From NCBI GenBank assembly GCA_013423385.1, contig BLZA01000023.1, positions 747,782 to 811,781 of the forward strand: a stretch of DNA of 64,000 nt, written 5' to 3'. The DNA comes from Naganishia liquefaciens (Eukaryota > Basidiomycota > Tremellomycetes > Filobasidiales > Filobasidiaceae). The translations under genes were made by a program, and so were the position numbers. The notes under the pieces were generated by a model. It worked only from the letters and a program-made list of their open reading frames with translations, searched no databases and was not told the origin of the DNA. Shown here piece after piece: positions 1 through 11,101 of the stretch. Every line of letters starts with the position of its first letter. Position 1 is the stretch's first letter.

Positions 1-1794
1 CTCCTGCAGAAGCTTTGATCTTCCATCGGTCCATTGCTGGGAGCACTGGTCGTCAACAAAGCGGCACAGATTTGGTAGGGGCCATCGGTGCTCACCATTG
101 AGCTCTGTCGGACCTTGAAAGAAAGCTTCATAAACCACGTCTGTAGTGGCGTCAGAAGAACGAATAAGGACATGCCGACAAGAGCGGAAGGTCCGATCTG
201 TAATTCAAGATAAGCGTCTGATCGGTCGTTTCGATTCACTTGGTGCGCCTGACCTGAACGAGCAATAAGATCATTGTAACGATAAGCTGAATAGGGGCAG
301 TCCATATCGCATGAAACCACTGGCAACAGTAATCGATTCTCGAGATGTCGGAGCTCAGGTGACTCAAGATTTTCCCTTGACTTCGATATGCTATTAGCAA
401 CATTACGCCTATGCATTGGGACATATCGTGGACTAACGGATGTTGTGCTCTCGATCGTGGAGCAAGTACCATGCTTCGCTTGAAAGTCGCAGAGATCAAA
501 GCCGCACGAGCCATCACCCCAGACGCCATCGATCGGAAGAAGAACTAATAACGGCAAGTTCTTGAGCTGGAAACAAGATCGACACACAGAAGAGGGCCTA
601 CCTGGTGTTGACAGACAGAAGCCATTATGACCAAGAAAAACAGTCCAATTGCGTAACCGATACCTTTCCCGACGGATGGCCCAGCTTCACCTCGCTTGCG
701 TTCGTAATATGCTGTTTATATCGTAAGCTTCGGGTCGGCTCCTCGAGCATGAACTGTGCCTCACCATCTTTCGAAAAGTTGATGAGTGCCTTTGTCAGAA
801 GCGGGCACATCAATTGCGCTGTGTCGCCGATGACCTTGTATAGTCCACCGGCCCAGAATCCTGACATGGTTTCGTTCAGGCTCATTACAATACTCGCCTT
901 CCGCCTTCCGGAGTGATGTCGCCATTCCTCCTCGAGAATCTGTAACCTTTGAGCCTTTGATGTTGCTTCCGTCCCAGCATTATGGAACCCGTTGGCGACT
1001 GGCAGAGATGCGTTCTTGTGTCGACGCGGATGTATTGTAAGCTGGAGATGCCATTTGAAGCGTTGCAATTGGGACGGTCGAACGGGATTGACATGATCGA
1101 TCAAACCCACATTGTAGGTCTTCGCCTCGAGTTCTCTCCTGGTGTACGCTTCCATGAACTTGTCACTCAGCAGTCTTGCTTCCCGAGTCTTGTCCATTTT
1201 CCATAAGTCCGTCGCCATCAGAGGTCTCTGATAGCCCAAGGTCATGAGCGGGGTGACCCATGAGTAGGTGAGCTGGCTGAATATCGATGCAGTTGCGAGC
1301 GGAATTTCTCCCACGTCTTCTAGGCTGTCCGGAGGTTTCGGTGGACCGTGCTTGGGACGCCAGATTTGATACCACTTGTTCCGCTTCTTGCCCTGAGCCA
1401 GAAGAGCATCTACCTGGGAAATATCCTTGAGCCGATGATGTTGGTGTGATGTCTCGCCCTGTGCGGGTTGGCTTTCGCCGGATAACGTGTCTTTGTCGTC
1501 AAGAGAACCGAGTCCGAGCTTTTCGTCCTCTTCCTCTTTCTTCTTTTCCTGCCTTATACTGTCTTCTGTCGATTTCCGCGGAGACGGCAAGTCATTGAGA
1601 TCCGCTGGCGTGAAGGTTGATGGTGACAGGCTTTTCTCAGGAGTGTTGGCGGATTCGATGAGCTGACGATGTACCATATCAATGGGCGTGAGGGCAGGTA
1701 CGGACGAGCCTCTACCATCATCGCCGACGTTCGATGGGATATCACCATTAGTGCCCGAGACCGGGTTAGTCGTTGTTTGATTATCGGGTATCAT
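1..1794 (-). CDS. Yor1-like ABCC (MRP-type) ABC transporter, N-terminal part
   Basis: This is the 5' part of a full-length ABC exporter; the rest lies beyond the left edge. ATG at 1794. The first exon (1794-765) encodes a hydrophilic, acidic N-terminus of about 165 residues and then a segment resembling the start of TMD1 in Yor1-type pumps (IFSQLTYSWVTPLMTLGYQ). A second exon (711-602) reads YYERKRG, then a membrane helix (GIGYAIGLFFLVIMASV). Further exons encode RSQGKILSHLSSDISRIDYC and a helix near WTAPIQLI, as in yeast Yor1. Nucleotide-binding domains are not in view. Yor1 proteins sit in the plasma membrane and export organic anions and drugs such as oligomycin; that function is inferred from the family. 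I could not settle the splice junction near 400-470. The gene is divergent from the Dap1 gene, with 367 bp between the start codons. Confidence 0.85.
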
Positions 1795-2161
1795 CTTGCG
1801 GTAGATGCAAGTTGCAGGGTATACAGCCTCCTAGCAGGCTCTCGCAGAGTACTCAGCGTCGTCTGTCTATGATGGACCTCCCTGTGGATCAGATCGTGCA
1901 TACTCGATCGACATCTTGTCAGCCAGATCCTCTTCGACTGCCCAGGATCCACATGTCTCCATTCTAATTCCTGCCTTCATCGGCATCCATCGATTGAATG
2001 CTCGGCTTCGGATCAAGCCGACATGGCGAATACTCATCCGCGGCTTCCGGGTGCTCGCAAGGGGTTAGAAGAGTAATCATGTCCTGCTCCTTCCACCTTT
2101 TCGACAACACATCTCCGACCGCAGATAACAAGACGCCTCGCACAATCGTCCGCCACCGACT

Positions 2162-2964
2162 ATGACTCAACTTCACAGCAGCGAGAACGGCGTGCGAGTC
2201 GCGGCTCAGCAAAATATCAATCTTCTGCCATACCTCCTGCTAATCCCTTTGGCCTATCTCATCTACAACCTGGTCTTTCCGAGCATTCGCAAGGACTTTA
2301 CACACCCGCCATCCTCGCATAACGACTCGTACAACTTCCTCCCGGCCGAGCACCCACCCTGCACCGTCTTCCGGAAATATACGCCGAAAGAGCTCAGCGC
2401 GTTTGACGGAAAGGGCGTAGATGAGAACGGACGGCCTGTCAAGATTCTACTCGCGATTGAGAGGAGGACGAAGAAGAGAGGAGAGGAAGGGATGCTGACG
2501 GAAGTGAGGGAGGAGAGAACGGTCTTTGACGTGACTGCAGGAAGATCGTTCTACGGTCCTGGTGAGTCCGGATTCTATGCATTGTGACTGGAGGATTTCA
2601 TTCAGGCCAATACTCGTCAGATGGTCCATACGGCAATTTTGCGGGAAGGGACGCTTCAAGGGGGATGGCCAAGCAGTCTTTTGAAGAAGGTACAACAAGC
2701 GCCGGTAACGGAGAATTTTTTTGGCTAAGACAGCTACGTTGTGTTTACAGAAATGCTGACGCCTCTTGACAAACCCTTGGATTCGCTGGAAGATCTCTCA
2801 AAGAGCGAAATGTGAATGCGCCTGCCCACGTACTGCACGAGATCGCTAACCGAATCTTCTCTCTCGTCAGCGACAATATGAATGGCTGGCACTCGCACTT
2901 CTCAAACAAGTATATCATATGCGGCGAATTGGTTGAGGATCCTGCTACCGCGTTGATTGCATAG
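2162..2964 (+). CDS. DAP1: Dap1/PGRMC1-type membrane heme-binding protein (cytochrome b5-like fold)
   Basis: Four exons (2162-2561, 2606-2689, 2751-2811, 2871-2964) give 212 residues. An N-terminal membrane anchor at about residues 20-40 (LLPYLLLIPLAYLIYNLVF) is followed by the cytochrome b5-like domain: FRKYTPKELSAFDG, then FDVTAGRSFYGPG, YGNFAGRDASRGMA and a C-terminal WHSHFSNKYIICGELV. These are the landmarks of the MAPR family, including the tyrosines that hold heme. Members act in the ER, bind heme and support cytochrome P450 enzymes of sterol synthesis; that role is family knowledge. All introns have clear GT-AG ends and the frame is kept through every junction. It converges on the arrestin gene, whose stop codon is only 85 bp away, so the 3' UTRs probably overlap. 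Confidence 0.88.
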
Positions 2965-3048
2965 TAAATACGGATGTGCTATTGTAAAATATGCATGGTA
3001 CAACTCGGGAATGGCTTGATCGTCCCGCCTTTGCTCCTATTACGCTGA

Positions 3049-5356
3049 TTAGTCGTAGCTTGGGGGAGCATCCAGCGGTGGCTGGTGAACATGAGTGTGT
3101 TGTCGTCCATGATGCGGCGAGGCATCGTTGCTGTAGCTCGGCGGCAGATCAGGCGTCTCTAAGCCATTCCGCGTCCTGTCTAGCTGCTCGGGATGGGCAG
3201 CACCGCCAGTATGAATGGACTGAGCCAGAATTGGAAGAGGTCCCGTGGCATTGACGCCTTGCGCTTCGGCGGCTTCGCTGGCAGCGAAGCTAGGTGGGGG
3301 ATGTAGATGTTGATGGGAAGCCGGTGCCGGTTCCCGCACCGACGTCTCTCCAGAGTCTGCGGGGGCAGCGGTAGCGTCCATCGAAAATGCCGGCGGCGAG
3401 TCAGTTTCCTGCTCAATCGACAGGCGCCGATTTTGAACCTGAAGAGCGCGATTGCGTTGATGATGCGGCATGATGGCATTGGGCAAAGATGGCAAAGAAG
3501 GTTCGTCAAAGCCCGGTGGCATATCTTCGTGCGTATCGATCACTCTGGAGCCTTCTCCCAGACCCAGCCGTTCCATAAGCTGCATTCTATCTTGCAGAGC
3601 CGCCGGATCCAGTTGACTCGGGTCCATTGTATCTAGAATGCGCGGAATGTCCATCACCCCTGAGGCGCCTAGGCTTTCCGTCGCGGCAGGAGGCGGCTGC
3701 GAAAAGGTTTCATAGCCATCAAACTCCCGCCACGTAGCAAGCTCTCCGGTGAGCAATGTTGGCGGTGGAGTTCTTCGCCCTCGCTCCGATATTGTGGATG
3801 CCCTCATTTGAACACCCGAATCGGCCGGGCTAAGACGGGAGTGTGAGCCGGTCGCAAAAGCCTGAGACTCGTTGAAAGATGGCGGTCCAGCATCAGATGA
3901 TCCCGTTATCTCGACGTCTCCAGAGAGCCGGGACTCTTCACTGATTGCTTGCATGAAAGTTGGAGGCTTCCCGTCTCTCGCGGCCGCCTCGAACGATGGT
4001 AGTTCCGGATCTCCGCTGCCTCCGGCGGAACCGCTGGGTCCTGCACCAGACTCGTCTAGACGATATGTACCGGTTGCGCCGACTATGTCGACCCCCTTGA
4101 GGCGATACGCCTGTTGACGTACTGCGTCCGTCATGGGCAAATCTTCGTCTTCAGAATCTGATAGGATGGCCGCCAATTGTCCAGAATCTTCGTCCGGATT
4201 TGATGCTCGGATCACTTCGGTCGCCGCAGTATCGTGCCATCTTGCGCGCCGTACATCCACATTCTGAATGATGACCAGTTCATTTTCCTCTTGCCCTACG
4301 AATCCGACAATGATCTTGATGAAAAAGGAGATGTTGTGATAAGGGGTATCCTGCGTGATTTCTCCGCAAGAATCGTGGCCAGGTAGTTGAGTGATGTTGT
4401 TCAATGGTGGTAATTCGAATAAAAGTCGGACAGGCTGCTCGGCCGAGTAGCGACAAGACTTTCCAGATCGGTGCAGGATGGCTAGAAAAGCTTGTTGTTC
4501 CGACTCCACCGGGCGACTTGATGGCCCTGCTTCTTGGCTGACCGGTCCAGAGGGGATACTAGGAGTGGTAACCTTTCGCCACCACTCTAGCTTCACTCTA
4601 CGGAGCGACTTGAGCTTTGTCGAGGCTTCGGAGCTGTTATCCAGCTTAGAGATCTCCACTCCCACAGGTAGACTCTCGTCTTTGCGGGTGTATGCTCTCG
4701 GCAGGACAACTCTTGCCCTGAATCCTGCCTCCTGGCAAACCGACTCTTCTACGACGTCATGCAGATCAGATCCGCGGGACTTTTCGGAGCCGTTTTCCGC
4801 AAGTTTTGACGTGTTTGTTGCGTCGTTGCCCGCAGCGTACGGTGTCAGATGAATTTCATGCGTCGAACGGATATCCTCGGAGCCCCGGCGTAAATTGACA
4901 TCCAGCTCCCACTGTACATCGCCATCCCCTTGTTCCGTCAGATGAAGACAGCCAGGCAGATTAGAGGCTTCCAGCGGCAAGTTGAAACGATACCCATCTC
5001 CGGCTGACGGTCGATTCTTCTCACTAAAGCCGACGTGCGAAGCCGAGTAGATGGTGTGCCAGGGAGTGTTGTATAGTAAAAGAGGCGAATGTCCGGGTAA
5101 TTTGTCCGTCAGCCTGAGCCTGATTGATCTGTCACGGAGCTCTTTATTCAGTCTTCAGCCTATCACACAGCACAATGGCTACTCACATCATGCTGAGAGC
5201 TTGACTTGCCTGAGCTCTGTCTGAGATACCCTTGACGTAGACTTCTCCCTCGACAGCATCGTGATTCAAGTAAGAAAGCTTATCGGCTAGCGGTGACACC
5301 AAGACTTCGGGCTGAGATGGCGTATAATCTGGAGGGGCGCCTATTTCTTGAGACAT
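3049..5356 (-). CDS. Alpha-arrestin (ART-type ubiquitin-ligase adaptor)
   Basis: Two exons (5356-5187 and 5128-3049) encode 749 residues. The N-terminal half looks like arrestin beta-sandwich domains (for example VYVKGISDRAQ, a proline-marked LRLTDKLPGHSPLL, later ISFFIKIIVGFVG). The C-terminal 400 residues are Ser/Pro-rich and probably disordered. Three PPxY motifs are visible: PPDY at residues 8-11 and PPSY at 719-722 and 745-748, the latter almost at the C-terminus. PPxY motifs bind WW domains of Rsp5/Nedd4 ligases, so the protein probably recruits Rsp5 to plasma-membrane transporters for endocytosis. The ATG at 5356 is chosen because the short first exon splices in frame to the large one and supplies the first PPxY. 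Its exact cargo cannot be told from sequence. Confidence 0.78.
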
Positions 5357-5718
5357 TGTCGAGGATGAGGCGTAGCGACACGCAGATCCTGATGGCCGAC
5401 TTGAGGTTGTCGAGAGAAAGTTGTTAAAGCTATGCGATGCGGCAGTCTTTTATTGAATCCATGCTGATTCGTAAGATGCCTTTATGACAAGAGCCAAGCG
5501 AGCTGGTTCAGGTGCGCCCGCTGCGCTGATAGACTTCGTTTGCTATTCCGGTCAGGTGATCATCCGCCTCGGCACCTAGAAGCTCAGTATCCTGTCAGAC
5601 CCCCTCAGCTGTTCCTTTGACCACTAAACCCGAATGTCAGATCATCTTTGGCATGAGAATGGGCGCATATTGCGAATGCATTTGTCGATGCCGATAGTAC
5701 CCTCGGGTCTACAATCTT
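5357..5718. other. Intergenic: arrestin promoter / GSH2 3' flank
   Basis: No gene is seen in these 362 bp. The stretch holds the upstream region of the minus-strand arrestin gene and the 3' end of the glutathione synthetase gene, which lies upstream of it on the same strand. Confidence 0.6.
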
Positions 5719-7441
5719 CTATACCAATACCACACTGTCTACCACAGAGTAACCGACGGCCACTCCACCTTCATCGCTCTCCCTTCCCTTGGTTCTCAAC
5801 AACGTCCCAGCGCCGCGATTCACCACGCAACCCTCGTCTCTGTCAGAAAAGAGTGCAACGCCATAAATGCCCAACTCGCTGACGACATCGCCTTCGTTTG
5901 CCGTAAGACTTCCGCCCTTGACAAGAAGGTTTCGTAGTCCCTGCGGCGGTTCGATAAGCGACATGAGGATATATCCCTCCTTCTTCGGAGGCTCTCCTGG
6001 TGCCGTCGGTGAAGCCTCGAGTTTGCGCAAAAACGGCGGGATATCTTGCCGATAGATATTGTTCCCGCCGCCTTCTCGCTGAGGTTTCAGGACAAACTTT
6101 TCCGGTTCTTCCATTGCTAGCCGATAAGCTTCTTTACCGAGCTCCGTATTATCCATGGGATAGAGTCCGGTAAAGGTTTGTCGCAATTCTTCGACATCTT
6201 TCGAGACAAACTGCTGCTGCCCGTCGCCTCGAAACAGGAAATCCTCGAGCACGCCGGGTTCCGCCAGCACCTGCTGCACCTTTTTCGCACCGGCCAATTG
6301 TAGAGCCAAGCTCGGGCATTTGATGGCATTGGAGCGCTCAAGTAGCAAACGGGTTGACCACTGCTGCTTCGAAGGATAATCAGTGGGCGTATATCCCGCC
6401 CTGTAATAAACGACAGCGATCTCGCTTGCCGGAGCAGAGGGCTGCAATGGATCCGTGATGAGTAATTCGCGCTTGGGCGTGTCCGCGAGGCGAGCGTAGG
6501 TAGGTATCTCGTCAAAAGTATGTCGTATCACATGAATGCCGTGCCTGTGGACGAAGGCGTCAGTATACGTGCAACGCAGACAGCATAAGACACTCACTCT
6601 TCGAGAAGCTCCCACTCGAGCCACTTCTGATCGAAAACGTTCCTCTCTCCCTCCTGACATACGAAGAGGATCTTGGCATCGTTCTTGCCATATGCTTTCC
6701 AGCCTTCTGCCAGACCTCTCGCGAGGGAACGTAGTGAGTCATTTTCCGGATATGATTGCGGATTTGACAAGAGCTCAGATGACCCAAAGTAGTTGGTACT
6801 AGCTCGCAGATAGCTAAGAAGCAGAAGACGTCAGCGCCCCGTAATTACAGCGATTTTTGAACGCACCCGTGGAGTTTTCCTGCAAGCTCACTTAAGGCTC
6901 CAAAAGATGACGATATGGTATTGAACTCGACTTGCTTGAGCTCCAGGGGTTTCCCTTGCTCTTGACTCTCGTGCAACAGATAATCTGATCGGAAGAGGCC
7001 AAGCTGTAACGGCTGGATTTTTGAGAGAAAGAGAGAGAGAGAGAGAGAGATTAGTCGTCCTGCATCGTCGGCTTACGGCGTGGTCTGTACCTGGACGAGC
7101 TCATCTCGACATTCCTTCCAGCATCGCCAGAGCTCCCTCTGAAACTCGTCGACTTTGCTCACGACTCCGCCCATGACACGGTCCAAAAACTCGACATCCT
7201 TGGTGATGTTCACGTAAAGAGCGTTGTAGGCAGGTTGTATCCGGACGGCGAGATCATATAGTTCTCGAGGGAAGGGCGTCGGGCATAGAGAAAGCGGCGC
7301 TGGTATAGCCGATGTTGGGGGATTCGTGGGTGAGGGTGGCAGCAGGGTGAAGCCGCGGGACAGGGCATATGTCGAAGCCAGAAGAAGGAGCTTGGCTTGC
7401 TGCTCCGGCGTAAAAGCAGGGGGCCACGGCGGCAACGACAT
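5719..7441 (-). CDS. GSH2: Glutathione synthetase
   Basis: Four exons (7441-7091, 7012-6867, 6813-6598, 6544-5719) encode 512 residues, close to the usual eukaryotic length. The enzyme joins gamma-glutamylcysteine and glycine using ATP, the last step of glutathione synthesis, in the cytosol. Recognisable elements are LGLFRSDYLLHE and VEFNTISSSFG in the first half, YYRAGYTP, the ATP-grasp lysine and glycine loop KPQREGGGNNIY (around residue 400), and the C-terminal NRGAGTLLRTK. The first intron uses a GTACAG donor; the alternative donor 14 nt downstream puts the next exon out of frame. The ATG at 7441 (MSLPPWPP) is preferred, but in-frame ATGs at 7453 and 7504 are possible. It is flanked by ABCC transporters at 1-1.8 kb and 12.5-18.6 kb, a family that includes glutathione-conjugate pumps. 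Confidence 0.93.
7023..7050. repeat. GA microsatellite in GSH2 intron 1
   Basis: A nearly perfect run of GA dinucleotides (one AA interruption near its start). On the coding strand of GSH2 it is a CT-rich tract a few bases before the 3' splice site, so it may serve as an extended polypyrimidine tract. Confidence 0.9.
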
Positions 7442-7957
7442 GACGTTGGACATTCCCCGAGACCTCTGTGATCTGGCTGGTGCCGAGTCTTGTGTAGCTC
7501 GCAACAGCCAGACCGGTCAGATGGATGCTTCGAGTATGCGGATTAGGGACAAACTGTATTGCTAATCGCGGCAGCTATCGCGGCTGTTGCTTCCGCCGTT
7601 TCAGCACGCAACCGGAGCTGCAACCGGCCAGCACCGTTCAATGACAGTTCGATCAGTCTCGACTCCTCGACGCAATCCTGAGCTCCACCCACTCGATTCC
7701 CATCAGCCTCCCATCCATTCTCCAGCAAGTCTTCCGGCCTCGCTCAAGCTTAGCGGGCACCTATCAATCTCTCACCGAAGACGATTCGTCCAAGACGCAA
7801 GCGGGAGGTATCGCTCTTGGAACCGTCTTAAAAGTCTCTTTCCCCATGCAAGACGGCAGATGATTCTTCAAAAGAAACGCAGTATATCAGGCATCACGCC
7901 TCGAAGTAGTAGACAGGATCCTTCAAAGTATCGAAAGATCCCGTTCAAGTGGCGAAC
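7442..7957. other. Divergent intergenic region
   Basis: This region lies between the GSH2 start and the first ATG of the plus-strand gene. It contains a plus-strand open frame of 124 codons (7587-7961) that does not connect in frame to the downstream exons; its composition does not persuade me it is coding, and it may be 5' leader with an upstream ORF. Confidence 0.4.
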
Positions 7958-9533
7958 ATGAAGGTATGCAAGAGCTTCTTTCCCGTTCAAATCATCCCCG
8001 GATTTCTGACTTTCATTCTATCGGATAGCGAAGTCTACCTTCTACTTCATCAAACAAGCGGAAACAGCAAGATGCCTTCGGCGACACGTCTGCCTTTTTT
8101 CCGTCGAAGGGGCACGACACAGTTCAACCAAATGGTCTCGTAGAATCTGCTCAAAAGCATGCATCTGCAGCTCGAAACCAGGCTGCCACTTCGGAAGTAC
8201 TTCGCGGCATTCGGCCACGACAGTCTACTTCCGCAAAGCCGCAAAGTCTCATGGCATTCTCTACAGTGGCTCGCCTAGACAAGCCGCAAGGCCAACACAA
8301 TAGCCTTTCCGAGACCCCTTCGAAGGCCTCACGACTGGCTTCACCCGGATTGCCTAAACCATCTGGGTTCAAGTTACCTACCGCTTCTATCACCTCGCTT
8401 CAATCGTATATCTCCGGTCCCACTGTCGCCCGAGGTATATCAACATCCAAAGTTAACGCCGGGATGTCACCTCTTCCAAGCGTCATGACGCCGCTGTCTG
8501 GATTGAAAGCGATAGGAGGTGTTTTGAAAACAGATGCACAGTCGCCGTCGACAAATCTCTCCAGAGTTCAATCCCTGCATTCGCTGCCTTGGGATAGCGA
8601 TCGGTCGACTTCGGTAAAACCAGAGTCGCCTCTCTTTCCGGAAGCGTTCTCGCAGCAGGATTCATCTCGGAGCAAGGCTCAACGCAATGAGTAAGTATCA
8701 ATGATACGATAGATGTCCCTCGGCTAATCAACTCTCTCGCCAGCGATCGAAATTCATTAACGCGCTACCTCACTCGACTGGTGTCGAAGCAGCAAGCGGC
8801 TTCATCCTTATTCCTCGCCAATCTTTCGCTTTCGACATCGAACCAGACGTCGAGAAGTCGAGCAACAGGAGCAGAAACACCCGAAGCCTCGGGATCCGCG
8901 CAAATTGGACCGACATCACTGTTTTCAACAGCCGATATCGTAGTTGTTGTGCAATACCCTCTGTTGCCCGTTCAGCATACTTCCCCCCTCTTTCAATGTC
9001 AAGTCTTTAGTACGGGCCGCAACCGGTCGGTGAGATTCCTCTCCGTCGAAGTATCGGATCCCATACTGGTTTCGTTCTCGGGCAATGTGACGTCGGGAAC
9101 GGGGAATTTGAGGGGCCACATTGAACCCAACCGGTTAGCTTCGACCATGAAGCAAATGCAAATGCATGACATTAAAGGCCATCCTCGCAAGGAGATTATG
9201 GCAGGAATCTGGGAACCATGGCAGGAAGTGTCACTAGGCGTGGAGGATGGCGTGGGTATGCCTCGTGTGGTATTGTTGTGCTCCAGGTTTGTTATTATGG
9301 AGATGTGACTATATTTGCGGTGTTCGACATTATTCGATGCCATGTATCAGTGCTCTAGATACGGCAGGGAAGTCTTAGGCATGCTGTCGAGCTCGAACCA
9401 GCTGTCGAATAGCCATAATGATTCAAGCAATGAGAAAGTCAAAGAATTGCGTGACGTCATTGAGACCGCGTGTCCCGCAACTTCAAGGGTGACTACCGGT
9501 CTCGGATGGGAGCGGATGAGACGCCAGATTTAA
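7958..9533 (+). CDS. Uncharacterised protein, Ser-rich N-terminus with a conserved-looking C-terminal domain
   Basis: The proposed exons are 7958-7963 (ATG AAG only), 8029-8690, 8744-9286 and 9359-9533, giving 461 residues. I do not recognise the family. Residues 1-250 are Ser/Pro/Lys-rich and probably disordered (it starts MKRSLPSTSSNKRKQQDAF). From about residue 255 the sequence becomes compact and hydrophobic: TADIVVVVQYPLL, FLSVEVSDPILVSFSG, AGIWEPWQEVSL, PRVVLLCSRYGREVLG. The pattern of beta-strands could suit an OB-fold-like domain, but this is only an impression. The C-terminal 60 residues are Asn/Ser-rich with a short charged helix. The two-codon first exon is the weakest part; without it the first internal ATG is 8251. 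The last junction (donor 9287, acceptor 9358) keeps the frame and extends the protein past the in-frame stop at 9306-9308. Confidence 0.6.
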
Positions 9534-9656
9534 TAAGAATGTCGATCTGGTCGACTTTGGTCACCCTGTGCGTGCTTTTGCTGACGCTCTGTGCACACAT
9601 AGGCGTACTTTCAGCGGTCGTAGACTCTTCAATCTCGACCATCACGACCAATAGGC

Positions 9657-11101
9657 ATGTCAGAACCACTTCCCGACAACTCGCAAATGACCAACATCAA
9701 GACGCCTGTGGCCTCATTGGACAAGCACGGCAAGGCCAAAACCGGTCTCAAGCAGGAGTTCGAGCATTACAGGGAGCAGCAAAAAGCCATCAAGGCAGAA
9801 GACAAGAAAAATGATGCAGTACAGGCGCAGCTCGAAGAGGCCGAAGAGGAGCTAAGCGTTCAAGATGAAGAAACGGAAAACAGGCTGGACTTTAGTGCTT
9901 GGAACTGGTGGAACAACGCTAGAGTCATGGTGGGTAAGTCCGGTAGCACATAAAAGCACATAGAGCACTCCTGACCTTGGTCTTCGTAGCGGGTACTTGT
10001 CTCCGAAACTTGGCCGATGCCGTTTCCGTCCCATATCACTATCGACAATACTCTCAAGATCGTTATTCGGTCTACTTAACGGACTTGGGCAACGATGAGA
10101 ACGGCCAGCCGATTCCGACTCTTCGTGTCCTGATCTACCTTCCTACAAAGGGTAGAACAACCGCTGTCCCTGGGACCGTCGAGGAAGGCGAACAGATGGG
10201 TAAAGCGCAGAAAAGAGGTGTCATGGTACATTTGGCCGGAGGAGGCTTCACGATGTATGTGTTTAGTTGGTCCTTTCTTGTTGAGACTTCCCTAATGATC
10301 GTCGCCTCCATCGTCAGGTGTCGGCCCGAAAACGAGGGTCGCCTGTGTCGGACCCTTTGCGATTCCTTATCATGCATTGTCATCTCGCCAGACTACATCA
10401 AGGCCCCGCACCACCCTTTCCCTGCGGCTCTTAATCAATGCCATGCAATGCTGCGCTGGATAGCCGACCCGGCTGGTCTTCTCAGTTTCCTGGAAACGCA
10501 AGGACCACCGAGCGCCAAAACCTTCATCCCGACAATTGATATCACCAAGATCGCCCTGAGTGGTGGAAGCTCCGGCGGGAACCTTGTGGCGGCGTTGATC
10601 GTCAAAGGACTACAATCGCAACTGCCATTACCAAACAATGCCAAATTGGTCGGTCTCGCTCTGTTATACGCCATGCTCGACATCTCCGTGCCATATCCGG
10701 ACAAACTCGCTCATGTCCCGGACAAGTCAAAAGTGCTACCTCGATGGCTGACAAGATTGTTCTTGGATGGCTACCTTTCGGATTTGCGAACTCCGGAAAA
10801 GGCCCAAAAGCTCAAGGACCCATTACTCTCCCCTGGCCTTTGCTCAACCGAGGATCTCAAACGGTTCCCAAAGACAGTCATCATAACAGCGGAGAACGAT
10901 TATCTGTGCCATGAAGGAGAAGTTTTCGCGGATAGACTGGAGAAAGAAGCAGGCTTCACGATCGGACAGAATTTGTTTAGAAACACTTTCCGAGGCGTGG
11001 GACACGGTTTTGACCTGAATCCCAGCTCCACACCGGAGATGGAAGCTGCACGGGAAGAGGCTTGGGGAATGATTACGAGTGCTTTCGATCCCGAGCTCTG
11101 A
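9657..11101 (+). CDS. Alpha/beta hydrolase (hormone-sensitive-lipase-like family)
   Basis: Three exons (9657-9933, 9990-10254, 10318-11101) encode 441 residues. The first 90 residues are charged and helical (QEFEHYREQQKAIKAEDKK), likely a coiled-coil extension. The catalytic domain shows the oxyanion-hole motif HLAGGGF, the nucleophile elbow GGSSGGN (Ser in GxSxG), an acid in AENDYLCHEGE and the catalytic His in GVGHGFD, in the usual order. Enzymes of this family hydrolyse carboxyl esters, often short- to medium-chain or sterol/lipid esters. The substrate cannot be deduced. There is no signal peptide, so it is probably intracellular. A different-frame ORF just upstream (9541) looks signal-peptide-like but does not join. 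Confidence 0.82.

Noticed and set aside
7587-7961. 124-codon ORF ahead of the uncharacterised gene
   Set aside because: No splice option connects it in phase with the exon at 8029; its stop lies just before the donor. Kept only as leader sequence.
9470-9814. ORF with a signal-peptide-like start (MSIWSTLVTLCVLLLTLCAH)
   Set aside because: It is out of frame with the hydrolase and no splice joins them; the hydrolase N-terminus at 9657 is complete without it. It may be an upstream ORF or chance.
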